A stretch of DNA of 64,000 nucleotides from Thermosinus carboxydivorans Nor1 (GCF_000169155.1 NZ_AAWL01000001.1:140001-204000); one strand, 5' to 3'; shown: positions 1 to 9,427, numbered from the stretch's first letter. Made by a program: numbers and translations. The notes: generated from the letters alone by a model not told the origin.

Positions 1-1000
<1,000 letters not shown>

Positions 1001-1076
1001 AAAAGACAATAGCCGTTGGACATTGGACGTTTGACGGAGAAAGCTAAAGTGCATAGCTTAGTAATCTTCTGTGCAG

Positions 1077-1100
1077 TTTTGAAGGATCAATCCTTCAAAA
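1077..1100 (+). other. Hairpin in the 23S-5S spacer
   Basis: TTTTGAAGGAT and ATCCTTCAAAA form an 11-bp inverted repeat with almost no spacer between the 23S and 5S genes. It is probably a processing or anti-termination structure of the rRNA transcript; the role is inferred. No tRNA gene is visible in the spacer (1001-1142). Confidence 0.45.
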
Positions 1101-1142
1101 AATAGTCGAAGCTCGAATGTCGAAAGTCGACAGGCGAGATAA

Positions 1143-1260
1143 TCCGGTGTCGATAGCTACGGGGATCCACCTGTTCCCATACCGAACACAGAAGTTAAGC
1201 CCGTAAACGCCGAAAGTACTTGGCTGGAGACGGCCTGGGAGGATAGGTAGACGCCGGTTA
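1143..1260 (+). rRNA. rrf: 5S ribosomal RNA
   Basis: A block of about 118 nt contains the hallmark 5S core CCCATACCGAACACAGAAGT followed by AGTACTTGGCTGGAGACGGC. The ends pair (CCGGTG at the 5' end with CGCCGG at the 3' end, helix I). It lies about 140 nt after 23S and is immediately followed by a terminator, so it closes the rRNA operon. Confidence 0.95.
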
Positions 1261-1263
1261 CAC

Positions 1264-1294
1264 CAAAAGAGCACCTTGCCCAAGGTGCTCTTTT
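1264..1294 (+). terminator. Terminator of the rRNA operon
   Basis: AAAAGAGCACCTTG and CAAGGTGCTCTTTT form a long perfect stem with a run of T in the 3' arm, directly behind 5S. Confidence 0.85.
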
Positions 1295-1324
1295 GCTATT
1301 CACAAAATAGCTATCTTTTTTCGC

Positions 1325-1353
1325 CCATCTGCCGGTTGACAGATGGCTTTTTT
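1325..1353 (+). terminator. Second terminator hairpin after 5S
   Basis: CCATCT and AGATGG pair around a 10-nt loop and are followed by CTTTTTTATTT. It backs up the first terminator. The TTGACA within its loop may double as a -35 box (see 1336-1364). Confidence 0.6.
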
Positions 1354-1364
1354 ATTTATATATC
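1336..1364 (+). promoter_or_regulatory. Putative sigma-A promoter of the 3D-domain gene
   Basis: TTGACA (1336-1341) is separated by 17 nt from TATATC (1359-1364), about 75 nt before the start codon at 1440. The -35 box overlaps the preceding terminator hairpin. Prediction from consensus only. Confidence 0.45.
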
Positions 1365-1439
1365 CTTTTGGGCCGTTTTTGTATTATCATGACAATTTAG
1401 CGCCAAACTAGAATCAGAATGCCAAGGGAGGATATTACC

Positions 1440-2267
1440 ATGAAACATACAGGCCACCGCAAACGTATCAAGCGTCTTAAGCGCAGATTTCGTCGCCTGG
1501 CGGCCGCACTCGCCGGAGCTGCAGTTATTACGTCGGCGATGTTGCCGGGACTTCCTGCCGCAACCGCCCACGCTGCCGCTAATCCTAATGCCGGCGCCCC
1601 GGTTACGGCGCAACAAGTTGGCCAGGATCAGGAAAAAAACCCCGTTGAGGTCAACCCTAATGCCAGTAAAATGCCTATTGCTGTCCAGCCTAATGGGAAG
1701 GCTAAGCGAATGCGGGTTGTACGTGGCAAAATGGTAGCAGACAAAGCCATCATTAACCGGCAAGTTAGTGAACAGACGAAAGGGCAGCAACAGCCGGAAC
1801 AAGACTCAAATGAACAAGCTAAAACGCAGGCTGCCGACCCAAGCAGGCAAGACCAAAATGAGCAAGCCAAAACACAGGCTGCCGACCAAGATAGGCAAGA
1901 CAATAAAAAGCAAGTGACGGCTCGCCAAAAAGCGCCGAAAGACTTTCAACAGGTTTTGGATATTGTCGCGACAGCGTATGCGCCAGGACCTCACGACAAC
2001 GAGCAGTGGGGAGATAAGACCTACTTGGGCACCAAAGTTCGGCCAGGTGTCATTGCCGTTGACCCCGACATTATTCCGCTGGGCTCGCGGGTGTATATTC
2101 AGTTTCCTGACGGTACCGGCCAATATGCTGTAGCTGAAGATACCGGCGGAGCGATTAAGGGCAACCGCATTGATATTGCCTTGCCATCAGTGAAACAAGC
2201 TGAAGATTTTGGCATCCAGAAGGTCAAAGTATATGTGCTCAGCACGCCGGATACACGGAATGCCTAA
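1440..2267 (+). CDS. Secreted 3D-domain protein (YabE/YocH-type cell-wall protein)
   Basis: The 275-aa product is probably a cell-wall acting protein; the 3D fold is the double-psi barrel of MltA-like lytic transglycosylases. The start at 1440 is chosen because AAGGGAGGA lies just upstream; an earlier in-frame ATG at 1419 would overlap that site. A very basic N-terminus and hydrophobic stretch (about residues 20-45, ending PAATAHAAA) form a signal peptide. A low-complexity Gln/Lys/Asp linker follows, carrying two near-identical NEQAKTQAAD units (about residues 128-155). The C-terminal 3D domain ends with VAEDTGGAIKGNRIDIALPS, which holds the three conserved Asp residues. The gene is monocistronic between the rRNA operon and a TRAP operon. 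The 3D assignment is firm; the enzymatic activity is inferred from the family. Confidence 0.85.
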   Translation: MKHTGHRKRIKRLKRRFRRLAAALAGAAVITSAMLPGLPAATAHAAANPNAGAPVTAQQVGQDQEKNPVEVNPNASKMPIAVQPNGKAKRMRVVRGKMVADKAIINRQVSEQTKGQQQPEQDSNEQAKTQAADPSRQDQNEQAKTQAADQDRQDNKKQVTARQKAPKDFQQVLDIVATAYAPGPHDNEQWGDKTYLGTKVRPGVIAVDPDIIPLGSRVYIQFPDGTGQYAVAEDTGGAIKGNRIDIALPSVKQAEDFGIQKVKVYVLSTPDTRNA

Positions 2268-2329
2268 ATACCATAAAAAACCCTCCCTTCTTTGCCGACC
2301 GGACTACCTGGGAAAAGGTAAACTAATTC

Positions 2330-2357
2330 GTGACAATAGTCAATATCTTCCTAAATA
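2330..2357 (+). promoter_or_regulatory. Possible promoter of the TRAP operon
   Basis: GTGACA (2330-2335) and TAAATA (2352-2357) are 16 nt apart, in an A+T-rich stretch upstream of dctP. The match is weak and the hairpin at 2402-2433 would lie in the leader, so the site is tentative. Confidence 0.3.
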
Positions 2358-2401
2358 AAACACAAAATTTTCTAAAAAAACTTTATTATTGGAAAAGAGG
2401 G

Positions 2402-2433
2402 AACCCCGTACAATGAAATTGGACGGGGTTTTT
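2402..2433 (+). terminator. Terminator or attenuator before the TRAP operon
   Basis: AACCCCGT and ACGGGGTT form an 8-bp stem followed by TTT. A second G+C hairpin (CCGCCTG...CAGGCGG, 2434-2453) follows at once. It most simply ends the 3D-protein transcript; if the promoter at 2330 is real it would act as an attenuator. Confidence 0.55.
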
Positions 2434-2489
2434 CCGCCTGTTGGCGCAGGCGGAATGCCTGAAAAATTTTAGGAGGGGGATTTTACATA

Positions 2490-3506
2490 ATGAGGGGTAA
2501 GAAACTGTTTGCCGCGGCGCTGTCGCTCCTGGTAGCCGGCGCGGTCTTGGTTACGGGCTGCGGTGGAGGCGCCAAGACGACAGGCGAGAAAAAAGAAGGC
2601 GCCAAGTATACCTTCCGGCTGGCCGAAACACATCCGCCTGATTATCCCACTACAATGGGCGACAAAAAATTTGCCGAACTGGTCTATGAGCGGACCAACG
2701 GCCGCATTAAAATCGAAGTATTCCCTTCCGGCCAATTGGGTGAAGAAAAGGCTGTCATCGAACAGGTACAATTAGGCGCCATTGAGTTTACCCGCGTAAG
2801 TGCATCGCCGCTGGCCGAGTTCAACAAACAGCTTGGCGTACTGTCGCTGCCGTACATTTTTGACAGTGACGAACATATGTGGAAGTTCTTAACCAGCGAC
2901 ATGGGCAACAAGATGTTGGATGGCTTGGAGACATCCAAAATGAAGGGGTTGGCCTACTACAGCTCCGGTTCCCGTAGCTTCTATGCTCGCAAGCCCATTA
3001 AGAGCCTTGACGACCTTAAGGGTCTAAAAATCCGTGTCCAGCAAAGTAAAATCAACATGGATATGATCAGCGCCCTTGGCGCCAGCGCCACGCCGATGCC
3101 CTACGGCGAAGTGTTCAGCGCCCTGCAGACCGGCGTAATTGACGGCGCGGAAAACAACTACCCCAGCTACTACTCTTCAAATCACTACCAAGTGGCCAAA
3201 TATTATCTCCTTGACAAGCACCAGCGGGTACCCGAAGTGCTGCTGGTGAGCAAGGCTGTCTGGGATAAACTGTCGGACGAAGACAAGAAAATCATAAAGC
3301 AGGCCGCGCTTGATTCGGTTAAGACCCAGCGCGAACTGTGGGATAAATTCGAAAAAGAGTCCGAAGCCAAGTTGCGCGCCGCCGGGGTAACCATCACCGA
3401 AGTTACCGATGTTAAGCCCTGGCAGGCGGCCGTTAAACCGGTTATCGACAAATACGGCCCCGAATACAAAGAAGTGCTTGAAGCCATTGATAAAGCGCGT
3501 AAATAA
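2490..3506 (+). CDS. dctP: TRAP transporter substrate-binding protein (DctP family), copy 1
   Basis: The 338-aa product is an extracytoplasmic lipoprotein that captures a carboxylate and delivers it to the DctQM permease. A signal peptide with lipobox LVTGCGGG puts the lipidated Cys near residue 24. The DctP body follows, with the family motif GLKIRVQQSKINMDMISALG (about residues 174-193) that holds the carboxylate-binding Arg, and PMPYGEVFSALQTGVIDGAE. The RBS is AGGAGGGGGA. A second, very similar copy lies after dctM (5541-6560), so one permease may be served by two binding proteins. The ligand cannot be read from sequence. A 31-codon ORF starts on the stop codon. Confidence 0.93.
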   Translation: MRGKKLFAAALSLLVAGAVLVTGCGGGAKTTGEKKEGAKYTFRLAETHPPDYPTTMGDKKFAELVYERTNGRIKIEVFPSGQLGEEKAVIEQVQLGAIEFTRVSASPLAEFNKQLGVLSLPYIFDSDEHMWKFLTSDMGNKMLDGLETSKMKGLAYYSSGSRSFYARKPIKSLDDLKGLKIRVQQSKINMDMISALGASATPMPYGEVFSALQTGVIDGAENNYPSYYSSNHYQVAKYYLLDKHQRVPEVLLVSKAVWDKLSDEDKKIIKQAALDSVKTQRELWDKFEKESEAKLRAAGVTITEVTDVKPWQAAVKPVIDKYGPEYKEVLEAIDKARK

Positions 3507-3601
3507 TGAAGTCCAGCAGTGCCTTGGTTGTGGCCGGGGTGCTGCTGGTTTTTGTTGTAGCATTCGGTACCGAATTCTTCACCGTGGGACGAGTAATCTA
3601 A
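3506..3601 (+). CDS. Possible 31-aa single-pass membrane peptide
   Basis: An ATG overlaps the dctP stop codon (TAATG) and opens a 31-codon frame that is almost entirely hydrophobic (SALVVAGVLLVFVVAFGTEFF). That is one predicted transmembrane helix with a basic N-terminus. TAATG coupling is also used at the dctQ/dctM junction. It has no RBS of its own and no recognised family, and the second dctP copy has no counterpart. It may be a real small TRAP subunit or a chance frame. Confidence 0.3.
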   Translation: MKSSSALVVAGVLLVFVVAFGTEFFTVGRVI

Positions 3602-3697
3602 AAATAACACAAAATCTTATAAAAAAATATACTGACAAGTTTCGACGCCATGCTATTACAATAAGTATGAAAAATCTAACGCAAAGGGGGAGATGGG

Positions 3698-4198
3698 GTG
3701 CAACTGTTACGCCGGATCGCGCTGGCTCTGGACACGGCGCTGGAAACGTTTGCGCTGCTGGCCTTGTTGTCCATGATCCTCATTGTCACCATGACGGTTT
3801 TTACGCGCAAGCTGTTTAACTTTGTATTCTTCTGGTCGGAAGAAGTAACGCTGCTGCTGTTAGTCTGGTTCGCCTTCATGGGCATGGCGATTGGTTTTCG
3901 CGAGGGCCTGCATTTGGCCATGGATACCATTACCGGCTTGTTCCCCAAATGGTTTAACAAAGGGCTGGACAAACTGATCCAACTTAGTACATTTGCTTTT
4001 GGTCTTTATTTAATTATTCAGGGCTGGGATTTTACCGTCCTTATGCATGATTCTACCCTGGCGGCCACTAAGCTGCCTAATAGTACCCTGTATGCCGTTA
4101 TGCCGGTGACCGGGTTTATGGTTTGTGCCTATTCCGCCCTCCAATTTTTCGGGGTGGATACCAAACGCCACCAAGGTTTAGAGGAAGGAGCGGAATAA
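3698..4198 (+). CDS. dctQ: TRAP transporter small permease subunit (DctQ)
   Basis: This 166-aa membrane protein is the small integral subunit that couples the binding protein to the DctM channel. Four hydrophobic segments are evident, and the loop after helix 2 has the typical FFWSEEVTLLLLVWFAFMG motif followed by FREGLHLAMD. Translation starts at GTG 3698 behind AAAGGGGGAG. The stop overlaps the dctM start (TAATG), indicating translational coupling. Confidence 0.9.
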   Translation: MQLLRRIALALDTALETFALLALLSMILIVTMTVFTRKLFNFVFFWSEEVTLLLLVWFAFMGMAIGFREGLHLAMDTITGLFPKWFNKGLDKLIQLSTFAFGLYLIIQGWDFTVLMHDSTLAATKLPNSTLYAVMPVTGFMVCAYSALQFFGVDTKRHQGLEEGAE

Positions 4199-5487
4199 TG
4201 GATCAAAGCATTGCGATTACCATCTTAGGCGTCAGCTTTGTCGTGCTGATGCTGCTGCGGTTTCCGATCGCTCTGACGCTTGTCGGTTCGACGATGCTTA
4301 CCGTTCTCTACCTGGACATCCCGCTGCCGGTCGTCGGTCAGCAAATGATTCAGGGTATTAGCAGCTTTTCGCTGCTGGCCATTCCTTTCTTCATTCTTAC
4401 TGGTCAAATCATGGGCGAAGGCGGGCTGGCGGTGCGCCTTGTCAATATGGCCAACCTCCTGGTCGGCCGGGTGCGCGGCGGCTTGGCGCTGGTCAACAGC
4501 GTCGCCTGTATGTTCTTCGGCAATATTTCCGGGTCGGCCGTGGCCGATGCTTCCTCGGTCGGTTCGGTTATGATCCCCATGATGAAAAAGAAAGGCTATG
4601 ATGCCGACTATGCCGTTGGCGTCACCATCTCGTCGGCAATTCAGGGTGTTGTCGTGCCGCCCAGCCATAACCTGGTCTTATATTCTATTGCCGTCGGCGG
4701 CTTGTCGATTAAAGCCCTGTTCCTCGCCGGCATTATTCCCGGGCTGGTTCTGCTGGCCTCCCTGATGATTACCGGTTACATCATTGCCATAAAACGGGGC
4801 TACCAAAAGAGCGACCCAGTGCCGCGCAGTGAAATTCCTGGCATTCTGCTGCACGGTCTTGCCTCCATGACCCCGGCGGTCATTATCCTTGGCGGCATCA
4901 TTTCCGGCTGGTTTACGGCCACCGAATCCGGCGCCCTTGCTGCAACCTACGCTTTTATCCTCGCCTTCGGCATTTACCGGGAAGTGCCGCTCAGCCGCAT
5001 GTGGCCTGTTCTCAAACGCACTTTTCGTATCGTGCTCATGGTGTACTTCCTGATTGCCGCGTCCAACGCCTTCGGTTGGATTATGGCCTACCTCAAACTG
5101 CCCGACCTTATTACCCAGGTTTTCCTCAGTGTTTCTGACAGTCCTTTTGTCATCCTGCTGATGATCAACATCCTGCTGCTCCTCTTAGGCGGCCCCATGG
5201 ACATGGCGCCCATGATTCTCATCTTATCGCCTGTTCTCTTGCCGGTTGTTACTAAGCTGGGGATGGATCCCATCCAGTTCGGTATTCTCATGATCCTAAA
5301 CTCCGGCATGGGCCTGCTTACCCCGCCGGTCGGTACCGTCCTGTTCGTCGGCTGCGCCATCGGCAAAATTTCCGTCGAACAAGGGACGAAAGCAATGCTG
5401 CCCTTCTTCTATAGCATGATTGTTGTGCTGATGCTGGTCACCTATGTGCCGCAGCTGTCGCTCTGGTTGCCCAGTCTGTTTAAATAA
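4198..5487 (+). CDS. dctM: TRAP transporter large permease subunit (DctM)
   Basis: The 429-aa product is the large sodium-coupled channel subunit with about 12 hydrophobic segments. Family hallmarks include AIPFFILTGQIMGEGG, a FFGNISGSAVADASSVGS loop, VVPPSHNLVLYS, and GLLTPPVGTVLFVG near the C-terminus. A longer in-frame reading from 4123 is rejected because it would lie inside dctQ, while ATG 4198 overlaps the dctQ stop and follows GAGGAAGGAG. It sits between the two dctP copies in one operon. Confidence 0.93.
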   Translation: MDQSIAITILGVSFVVLMLLRFPIALTLVGSTMLTVLYLDIPLPVVGQQMIQGISSFSLLAIPFFILTGQIMGEGGLAVRLVNMANLLVGRVRGGLALVNSVACMFFGNISGSAVADASSVGSVMIPMMKKKGYDADYAVGVTISSAIQGVVVPPSHNLVLYSIAVGGLSIKALFLAGIIPGLVLLASLMITGYIIAIKRGYQKSDPVPRSEIPGILLHGLASMTPAVIILGGIISGWFTATESGALAATYAFILAFGIYREVPLSRMWPVLKRTFRIVLMVYFLIAASNAFGWIMAYLKLPDLITQVFLSVSDSPFVILLMINILLLLLGGPMDMAPMILILSPVLLPVVTKLGMDPIQFGILMILNSGMGLLTPPVGTVLFVGCAIGKISVEQGTKAMLPFFYSMIVVLMLVTYVPQLSLWLPSLFK

Positions 5488-5540
5488 CCGTGTCCCTAGG
5501 GGATACTCTCCCGTAATATTTACCGAAGGAGATGAAATAC

Positions 5541-6560
5541 ATGAAAGGCAAAAAACTTCTAGTGGCTGCTCTGTCCCTGTTTGTCGCCGGTTCGCTGCTT
5601 GTCAGCGGGTGTGGTTCCAAAAGCGGTTCCCAAGGCGACAAGAAAACGGAAGGAGCCAAATACACCTGGCGCTTGGCTGAAACTCATCCGCCCGATTATC
5701 CCACTACCATGGGGGATAAAAAGTTTGCCGAACTCGTGTATGAACGCACCAACGGCCGCATTAAGATTGAAGTATTTCCTTCCGGTCAGTTAGGTGAGGA
5801 AAAGGCCGTCATTGAACAAGTACAGCTCGGCGCCATCGAACTTACCCGCGTCAACGCCTCGCCGTTGGCAGAATTCAATAAGAACTTCGGCGTTCTTTCC
5901 TTGCCCTACATTTTCGATAATGATACACATTTATGGAAGTTTCTCCAAGGCGATGCTGGGAATAAACTGCTTGACAGTCTTGAGAAATCGAAAATGAAGG
6001 GCCTTGCTTACTATGATTCTGGTGCGCGCAGCTTCTATGCCCGCAAGCCTTTAAACAGCATCGACGACCTCAAAGGGCTGAAGATCCGGGTACAACAAAG
6101 TAAAATCAATATGGACATGATCGCCGCCCTTGGCGCCAGCGCTACGCCCATGCCTTACGGCGAAGTGTTCAGCGCCCTGCAGACCGGGGTAATTGATGCC
6201 GCGGAAAACAACTATCCCAGCTATTTCTCTTCCAACCATTATCAAGTCGCTAAATACTACATCCTTGATAAGCATCAGCGCACCCCGGAAGTGCTCCTGA
6301 TCAGCAAAACGGCCTGGGATAAGCTGTCGGACGAAGACAAGAAGATTATTAAACAAGCTGCGCTCGACTCTGTTGCGTTCCAGCGCGAAGCCTGGGCTAA
6401 GTATGAAAAAGACGCTGAGGCCAAACTGCGCGCCGCCGGCGTAACCATTACCGAGGTGAAGGACGTCAAGCCCTGGCAGGATGCAGTTAAGTCGGTTATT
6501 GACAAATATCGCGACGAGTACAAAGAAATGCTTGACGCTATCGACCAGGCCCGCAAGTAA
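5541..6560 (+). CDS. dctP: TRAP transporter substrate-binding protein (DctP family), copy 2
   Basis: This 339-aa lipoprotein (LLVSGCGSKSG lipobox) is a close paralogue of the product at 2490-3506. Long stretches are identical, including THPPDYPTTMGDKKFAELVY and the carboxylate-binding region; differences cluster in the signal peptide, the linker after the lipobox and scattered surface positions. ATG 5541 is preferred over ATG 5532 because GAAGGAGA is correctly spaced only from the former. The ligand-pocket motifs seem conserved, so both copies probably bind related carboxylates. A terminator follows at 6610. Confidence 0.92.
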   Translation: MKGKKLLVAALSLFVAGSLLVSGCGSKSGSQGDKKTEGAKYTWRLAETHPPDYPTTMGDKKFAELVYERTNGRIKIEVFPSGQLGEEKAVIEQVQLGAIELTRVNASPLAEFNKNFGVLSLPYIFDNDTHLWKFLQGDAGNKLLDSLEKSKMKGLAYYDSGARSFYARKPLNSIDDLKGLKIRVQQSKINMDMIAALGASATPMPYGEVFSALQTGVIDAAENNYPSYFSSNHYQVAKYYILDKHQRTPEVLLISKTAWDKLSDEDKKIIKQAALDSVAFQREAWAKYEKDAEAKLRAAGVTITEVKDVKPWQDAVKSVIDKYRDEYKEMLDAIDQARK

Positions 6561-6609
6561 CAGTAATAACTTCCTGCATACCTCTCCATTTATATACTCC
6601 CTTGCTCCC

Positions 6610-6643
6610 GCCGGAAGGCCTTTGTGCCTTCTGGCATTTTTTT
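6610..6643 (+). terminator. Terminator after the TRAP operon
   Basis: GCCGGAAGGC and GCCTTCTGGC pair (one G-T wobble) around CTTTGT and are followed by ATTTTTTTG. It separates the transporter genes from the two-component genes, or allows partial read-through. Confidence 0.85.
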
Positions 6644-6723
6644 GCGGTCGGCTAGCAAAAGGGGAAGGCCCTTCGGCAGCGAAATATAAAAATATAAACG
6701 AAAAAGCTATCGGGAGCAATGCC

Positions 6724-8562
6724 GTGAGATTACGTCGCTGGACCGCCTATCTGCTGGGCCGCGACTGGTTTATGAATAACCGGCCGCTGGCTACCAAGCT
6801 GTTTGTTTTTTCCGCCGTGCTGGTCGTTATCCCGCTGGTACTGGTCGGGCTGATTTCTTATTACCGTTCTTCGCTTGAACTGGAGGAGGAGGCCCGGCAG
6901 TATAGTTGGCAAGTTATCGAGCAGGTCGAGACTCATATTGAGTATTACATCCGCGATCTGGAGATCAGCTCGCTGAAAATTGTCAACCATCCCGACATGG
7001 CTCGGTTGCTGCGGATGCAAACCGCCGAGGAAGTGGTGCAAAGCGGCATTCGCGCTGATATTGAACGGATGCTGAAAAATGCCGCCTATTCTCGTGCTGA
7101 CATTACCAACATCATTGTCATCGTTGACAATGTTCAGGTCTTTGACGTCGCCGGGTCGAACGCCGCTTATCCGGTAAATAAACTGACTAGTGAATACTGG
7201 TATGGTTCGGTGCCTAATAACGGTAGTCCGCTGCTTGTCAGCCGGGTAACCGAATGGCGCGGCCGCAAGGAGCCGGTCATTTCTCTTGTTCGCCGTATTT
7301 ACAGCCCGCAAACGCTCCAGCCGCGGGGCATGCTTATTATTGACATTAACTTTAGACGCCTGCGGGAAATTGCCGACAAAGTATCGTTTAAGCGCAACGG
7401 CCATTTATTTATTCTTGATGGGGAAGGTCACTACGTCTATCATCCTGACGATAGCCGCCTGGGCGAGCAAGTCGCTGGCCCTGAGCGAGAAATATTGAAA
7501 AATGAGGAAGGCTGGCTAATCACGGGTGGGAAAGATCGCCGCTTTCTTACCTACAGCGCGTCGTCATACCTGGGCTGGTGGTTTGTCACCTCGATTCCCT
7601 ATCATGAACTAACCCGAGGGGCGGAGCACATCGGCCAGACCATTGTCTGGACGATTATCGTGACCCTAGTGGTGGCCTATCTGCTCGGCATTGGGTTTGC
7701 TGCCTCGCTCATCCGGCCCATCCGCCGCCTCCAGCATGTCATGAAGAGTGTGGAAGTGGGCAATTTCAACGTGCGGGCCGCCATTCTGTCGCAAGATGAA
7801 ATCGGTGAACTGGCGCGGGGGTTCAATAAAATGGTGGAGCGTCTGGCCGGGCTGATGGAAGAAGTTTATTTTACCAAACTGCGTGAAACCGAGGCACGGC
7901 TGGGCCAAAAGGAAATGGAACTTAAGGCCCTGCAGTCGCAGCTTAATCCCCATTTTCTTTGCAATACCCTGGAGACGGTGCGCGGTATGGCCCTAGCCCG
8001 CGACATGGAAGATATTGCCACCATTGCTGCATCGCTTGGGCAACTGCTTCGGTACAATTTGCGCAGTCACGCCCTGCTCGTGCCGCTAAGGGAAGAAGTT
8101 AAGTTTTGCCAGTTGTACCTCAAGATTCAGCAGTTTCGTTTTGGTAACCGGTTTACCTATAAATTTGATATTCCGGAATGGGCATGGGATTTGCAGATTG
8201 TTAAGTTTTCGCTGCAGCCGCTTCTGGAAAACTGCTTTGCCCACGGTTTTCAATACGGCGAGTCGCCGCTGGCGATCACCGTATCGGCCCGGCGGGAGGG
8301 AGATGATGCCTATATCGTCGAAGTGGCGGACAACGGCGCCGGCATGGAACCGGCCGTGCTGGAGCGTATCCGTGCCGATTTAACGCAAAAGGATGTTACG
8401 GCCGGTGGCCAGAGCATCGGCATTGTCAATGTTCACCGCCGCATCGTCCGCCTGTATGATGAGCGGTTCGGCGTCATGGTTGACAGCCAGCCGGGGCAGG
8501 GCGCCGTCATTATCTTGCGGTTGCCGCTTGTTTATGCCGGAACGGAGGGAGGCGCGTTATGA
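6724..8562 (+). CDS. Sensor histidine kinase, YesM/LytS type
   Basis: This 612-aa membrane sensor kinase starts at GTG 6724, preceded by CGGGAG; the longer open frame upstream runs through the terminator and is rejected. Helix 1 is near residues 20-42, an extracytoplasmic Cache-like domain lies at about 45-300, and helix 2 near 305-330 is followed by HAMP (DEIGELARGFNKMVERL). The His-kinase core has the phosphoacceptor in SQLNPHFLCNTLE (about residue 408). The HATPase_c domain has the N-box LLENCFAHG and G-boxes DNGAGM and GQSIGIVNVHRR. It abuts the response-regulator gene and follows the TRAP operon, whose ligand or expression it probably senses or controls; that link is by position only. 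Confidence 0.92.
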   Translation: MRLRRWTAYLLGRDWFMNNRPLATKLFVFSAVLVVIPLVLVGLISYYRSSLELEEEARQYSWQVIEQVETHIEYYIRDLEISSLKIVNHPDMARLLRMQTAEEVVQSGIRADIERMLKNAAYSRADITNIIVIVDNVQVFDVAGSNAAYPVNKLTSEYWYGSVPNNGSPLLVSRVTEWRGRKEPVISLVRRIYSPQTLQPRGMLIIDINFRRLREIADKVSFKRNGHLFILDGEGHYVYHPDDSRLGEQVAGPEREILKNEEGWLITGGKDRRFLTYSASSYLGWWFVTSIPYHELTRGAEHIGQTIVWTIIVTLVVAYLLGIGFAASLIRPIRRLQHVMKSVEVGNFNVRAAILSQDEIGELARGFNKMVERLAGLMEEVYFTKLRETEARLGQKEMELKALQSQLNPHFLCNTLETVRGMALARDMEDIATIAASLGQLLRYNLRSHALLVPLREEVKFCQLYLKIQQFRFGNRFTYKFDIPEWAWDLQIVKFSLQPLLENCFAHGFQYGESPLAITVSARREGDDAYIVEVADNGAGMEPAVLERIRADLTQKDVTAGGQSIGIVNVHRRIVRLYDERFGVMVDSQPGQGAVIILRLPLVYAGTEGGAL

Positions 8563-9306
8563 ATGAATCGCGTGCTGATTGTCGATGATGAACGGTGGGT
8601 GCGGGCGGCCTTGCGCTGGACGGTGGATAAAACCGGTCTGCCCTTTACCGTTGTCCATGAATGTGCTGACGGTCTGGAGGCGCTGGACTGGCTCAAAACC
8701 AACAAGGTGGAACTCATTCTTAGCGACATTCGCATGCCGGTCATGGACGGGCTGGCTTTTGTCCGCGAACTGCGCCAGCGCCAGCCCCGCCAGGATGTTA
8801 TCCTCATTACCGTCCACGACGATTTTCAGTTTATCCAAAATGCCATCCGGCAGGGTGTATGCGATTACCTGCTTAAACCGGTCGAACTGCCGGCGATGAA
8901 AGAATGCCTGGAAAACTGGCTCCAGCGGCGCCGCCGCGAAGCAGCGGCGGCCGCCGGCCCGGAAGAGCAGGCTCTGTCGCCTATCCAGCAGGTGCTGCGC
9001 TATATGGCGGAAACGCCCCTCGGGGACATCAATTTGACCGATGCCGCCCGGCGTGTCCACATGAACCCCAGTTATCTCAGCCAACTCTTTAAACAAGAAA
9101 TGCAGGTCTGTTTCGTCGACTATGTGACCGACCTGAAGATGAAAGAGGCCAAGCGGCTGCTGGCCACCACGACGCTGCGCATTTCGGAGATTGCCGACCG
9201 GCTGGGCTACGCCGATCTGGCCTATTTTAGCAACATCTTTAAAAAACACACCGCTTGTAGTCCTTCCGAATACCGCAAGCAACAGGCGCGTACAGGGAGG
9301 GGCTGA
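8563..9306 (+). CDS. Response regulator, YesN type (receiver + AraC-type HTH)
   Basis: This 247-aa regulator has an N-terminal receiver with acidic pocket VDDE (8-10), phospho-acceptor Asp55 in LSDIRMPVMDG, and the conserved Lys in YLLKPVEL. The C-terminal AraC/XylS DNA-binding domain (about residues 150-245) has two HTH units, the second reading ISEIADRLGYADLAYFSNIF followed by KK and the SPSEYRK tail. The start directly follows the kinase stop (TGAATG) and uses the GGAGGGAGG inside the kinase end, so the two are co-translated. It presumably activates the upstream TRAP genes. Confidence 0.93.
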   Translation: MNRVLIVDDERWVRAALRWTVDKTGLPFTVVHECADGLEALDWLKTNKVELILSDIRMPVMDGLAFVRELRQRQPRQDVILITVHDDFQFIQNAIRQGVCDYLLKPVELPAMKECLENWLQRRRREAAAAAGPEEQALSPIQQVLRYMAETPLGDINLTDAARRVHMNPSYLSQLFKQEMQVCFVDYVTDLKMKEAKRLLATTTLRISEIADRLGYADLAYFSNIFKKHTACSPSEYRKQQARTGRG

Positions 9307-9317
9307 GTGTTGTGATG

Positions 9318-9422
9318 GTATGAGGTATGAGGTATGAGGTATGAGGTATGAGGTATGAGGTATGAGGTATGAGGTATGAGGTATGAGGTATGAGGTATGA
9401 GGTATGAGGTATGAGGTATGAG
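9318..9422 (+). repeat. Tandem heptamer array, 15 x GTATGAG
   Basis: Fifteen perfect head-to-tail copies of the 7-bp unit GTATGAG (105 bp) begin 12 bp after the response-regulator stop and end just before a terminator. No variant unit is seen. A 7-bp unit has no reading-frame preference. Such arrays are prone to copy-number change by slippage; any function is unknown. Confidence 0.95.
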
Positions 9423-9427
9423 GTAGT

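Noticed and set aside
1001-1142. tRNA gene in the 23S-5S spacer
   Set aside because: No cloverleaf, T-loop (GTTCGA) or CCA-end pattern was found.
4225-4668. 147-codon minus-strand ORF within dctM, and many similar antisense frames across the window
   Set aside because: They are shadows of G+C-rich coding genes, with histidine/arginine-rich composition and no RBS or family resemblance.
6481-6723. Extension of the histidine kinase upstream to 6481
   Set aside because: It would read through the dctP end in another frame and through the terminator at 6610; GTG 6724 has its own RBS.
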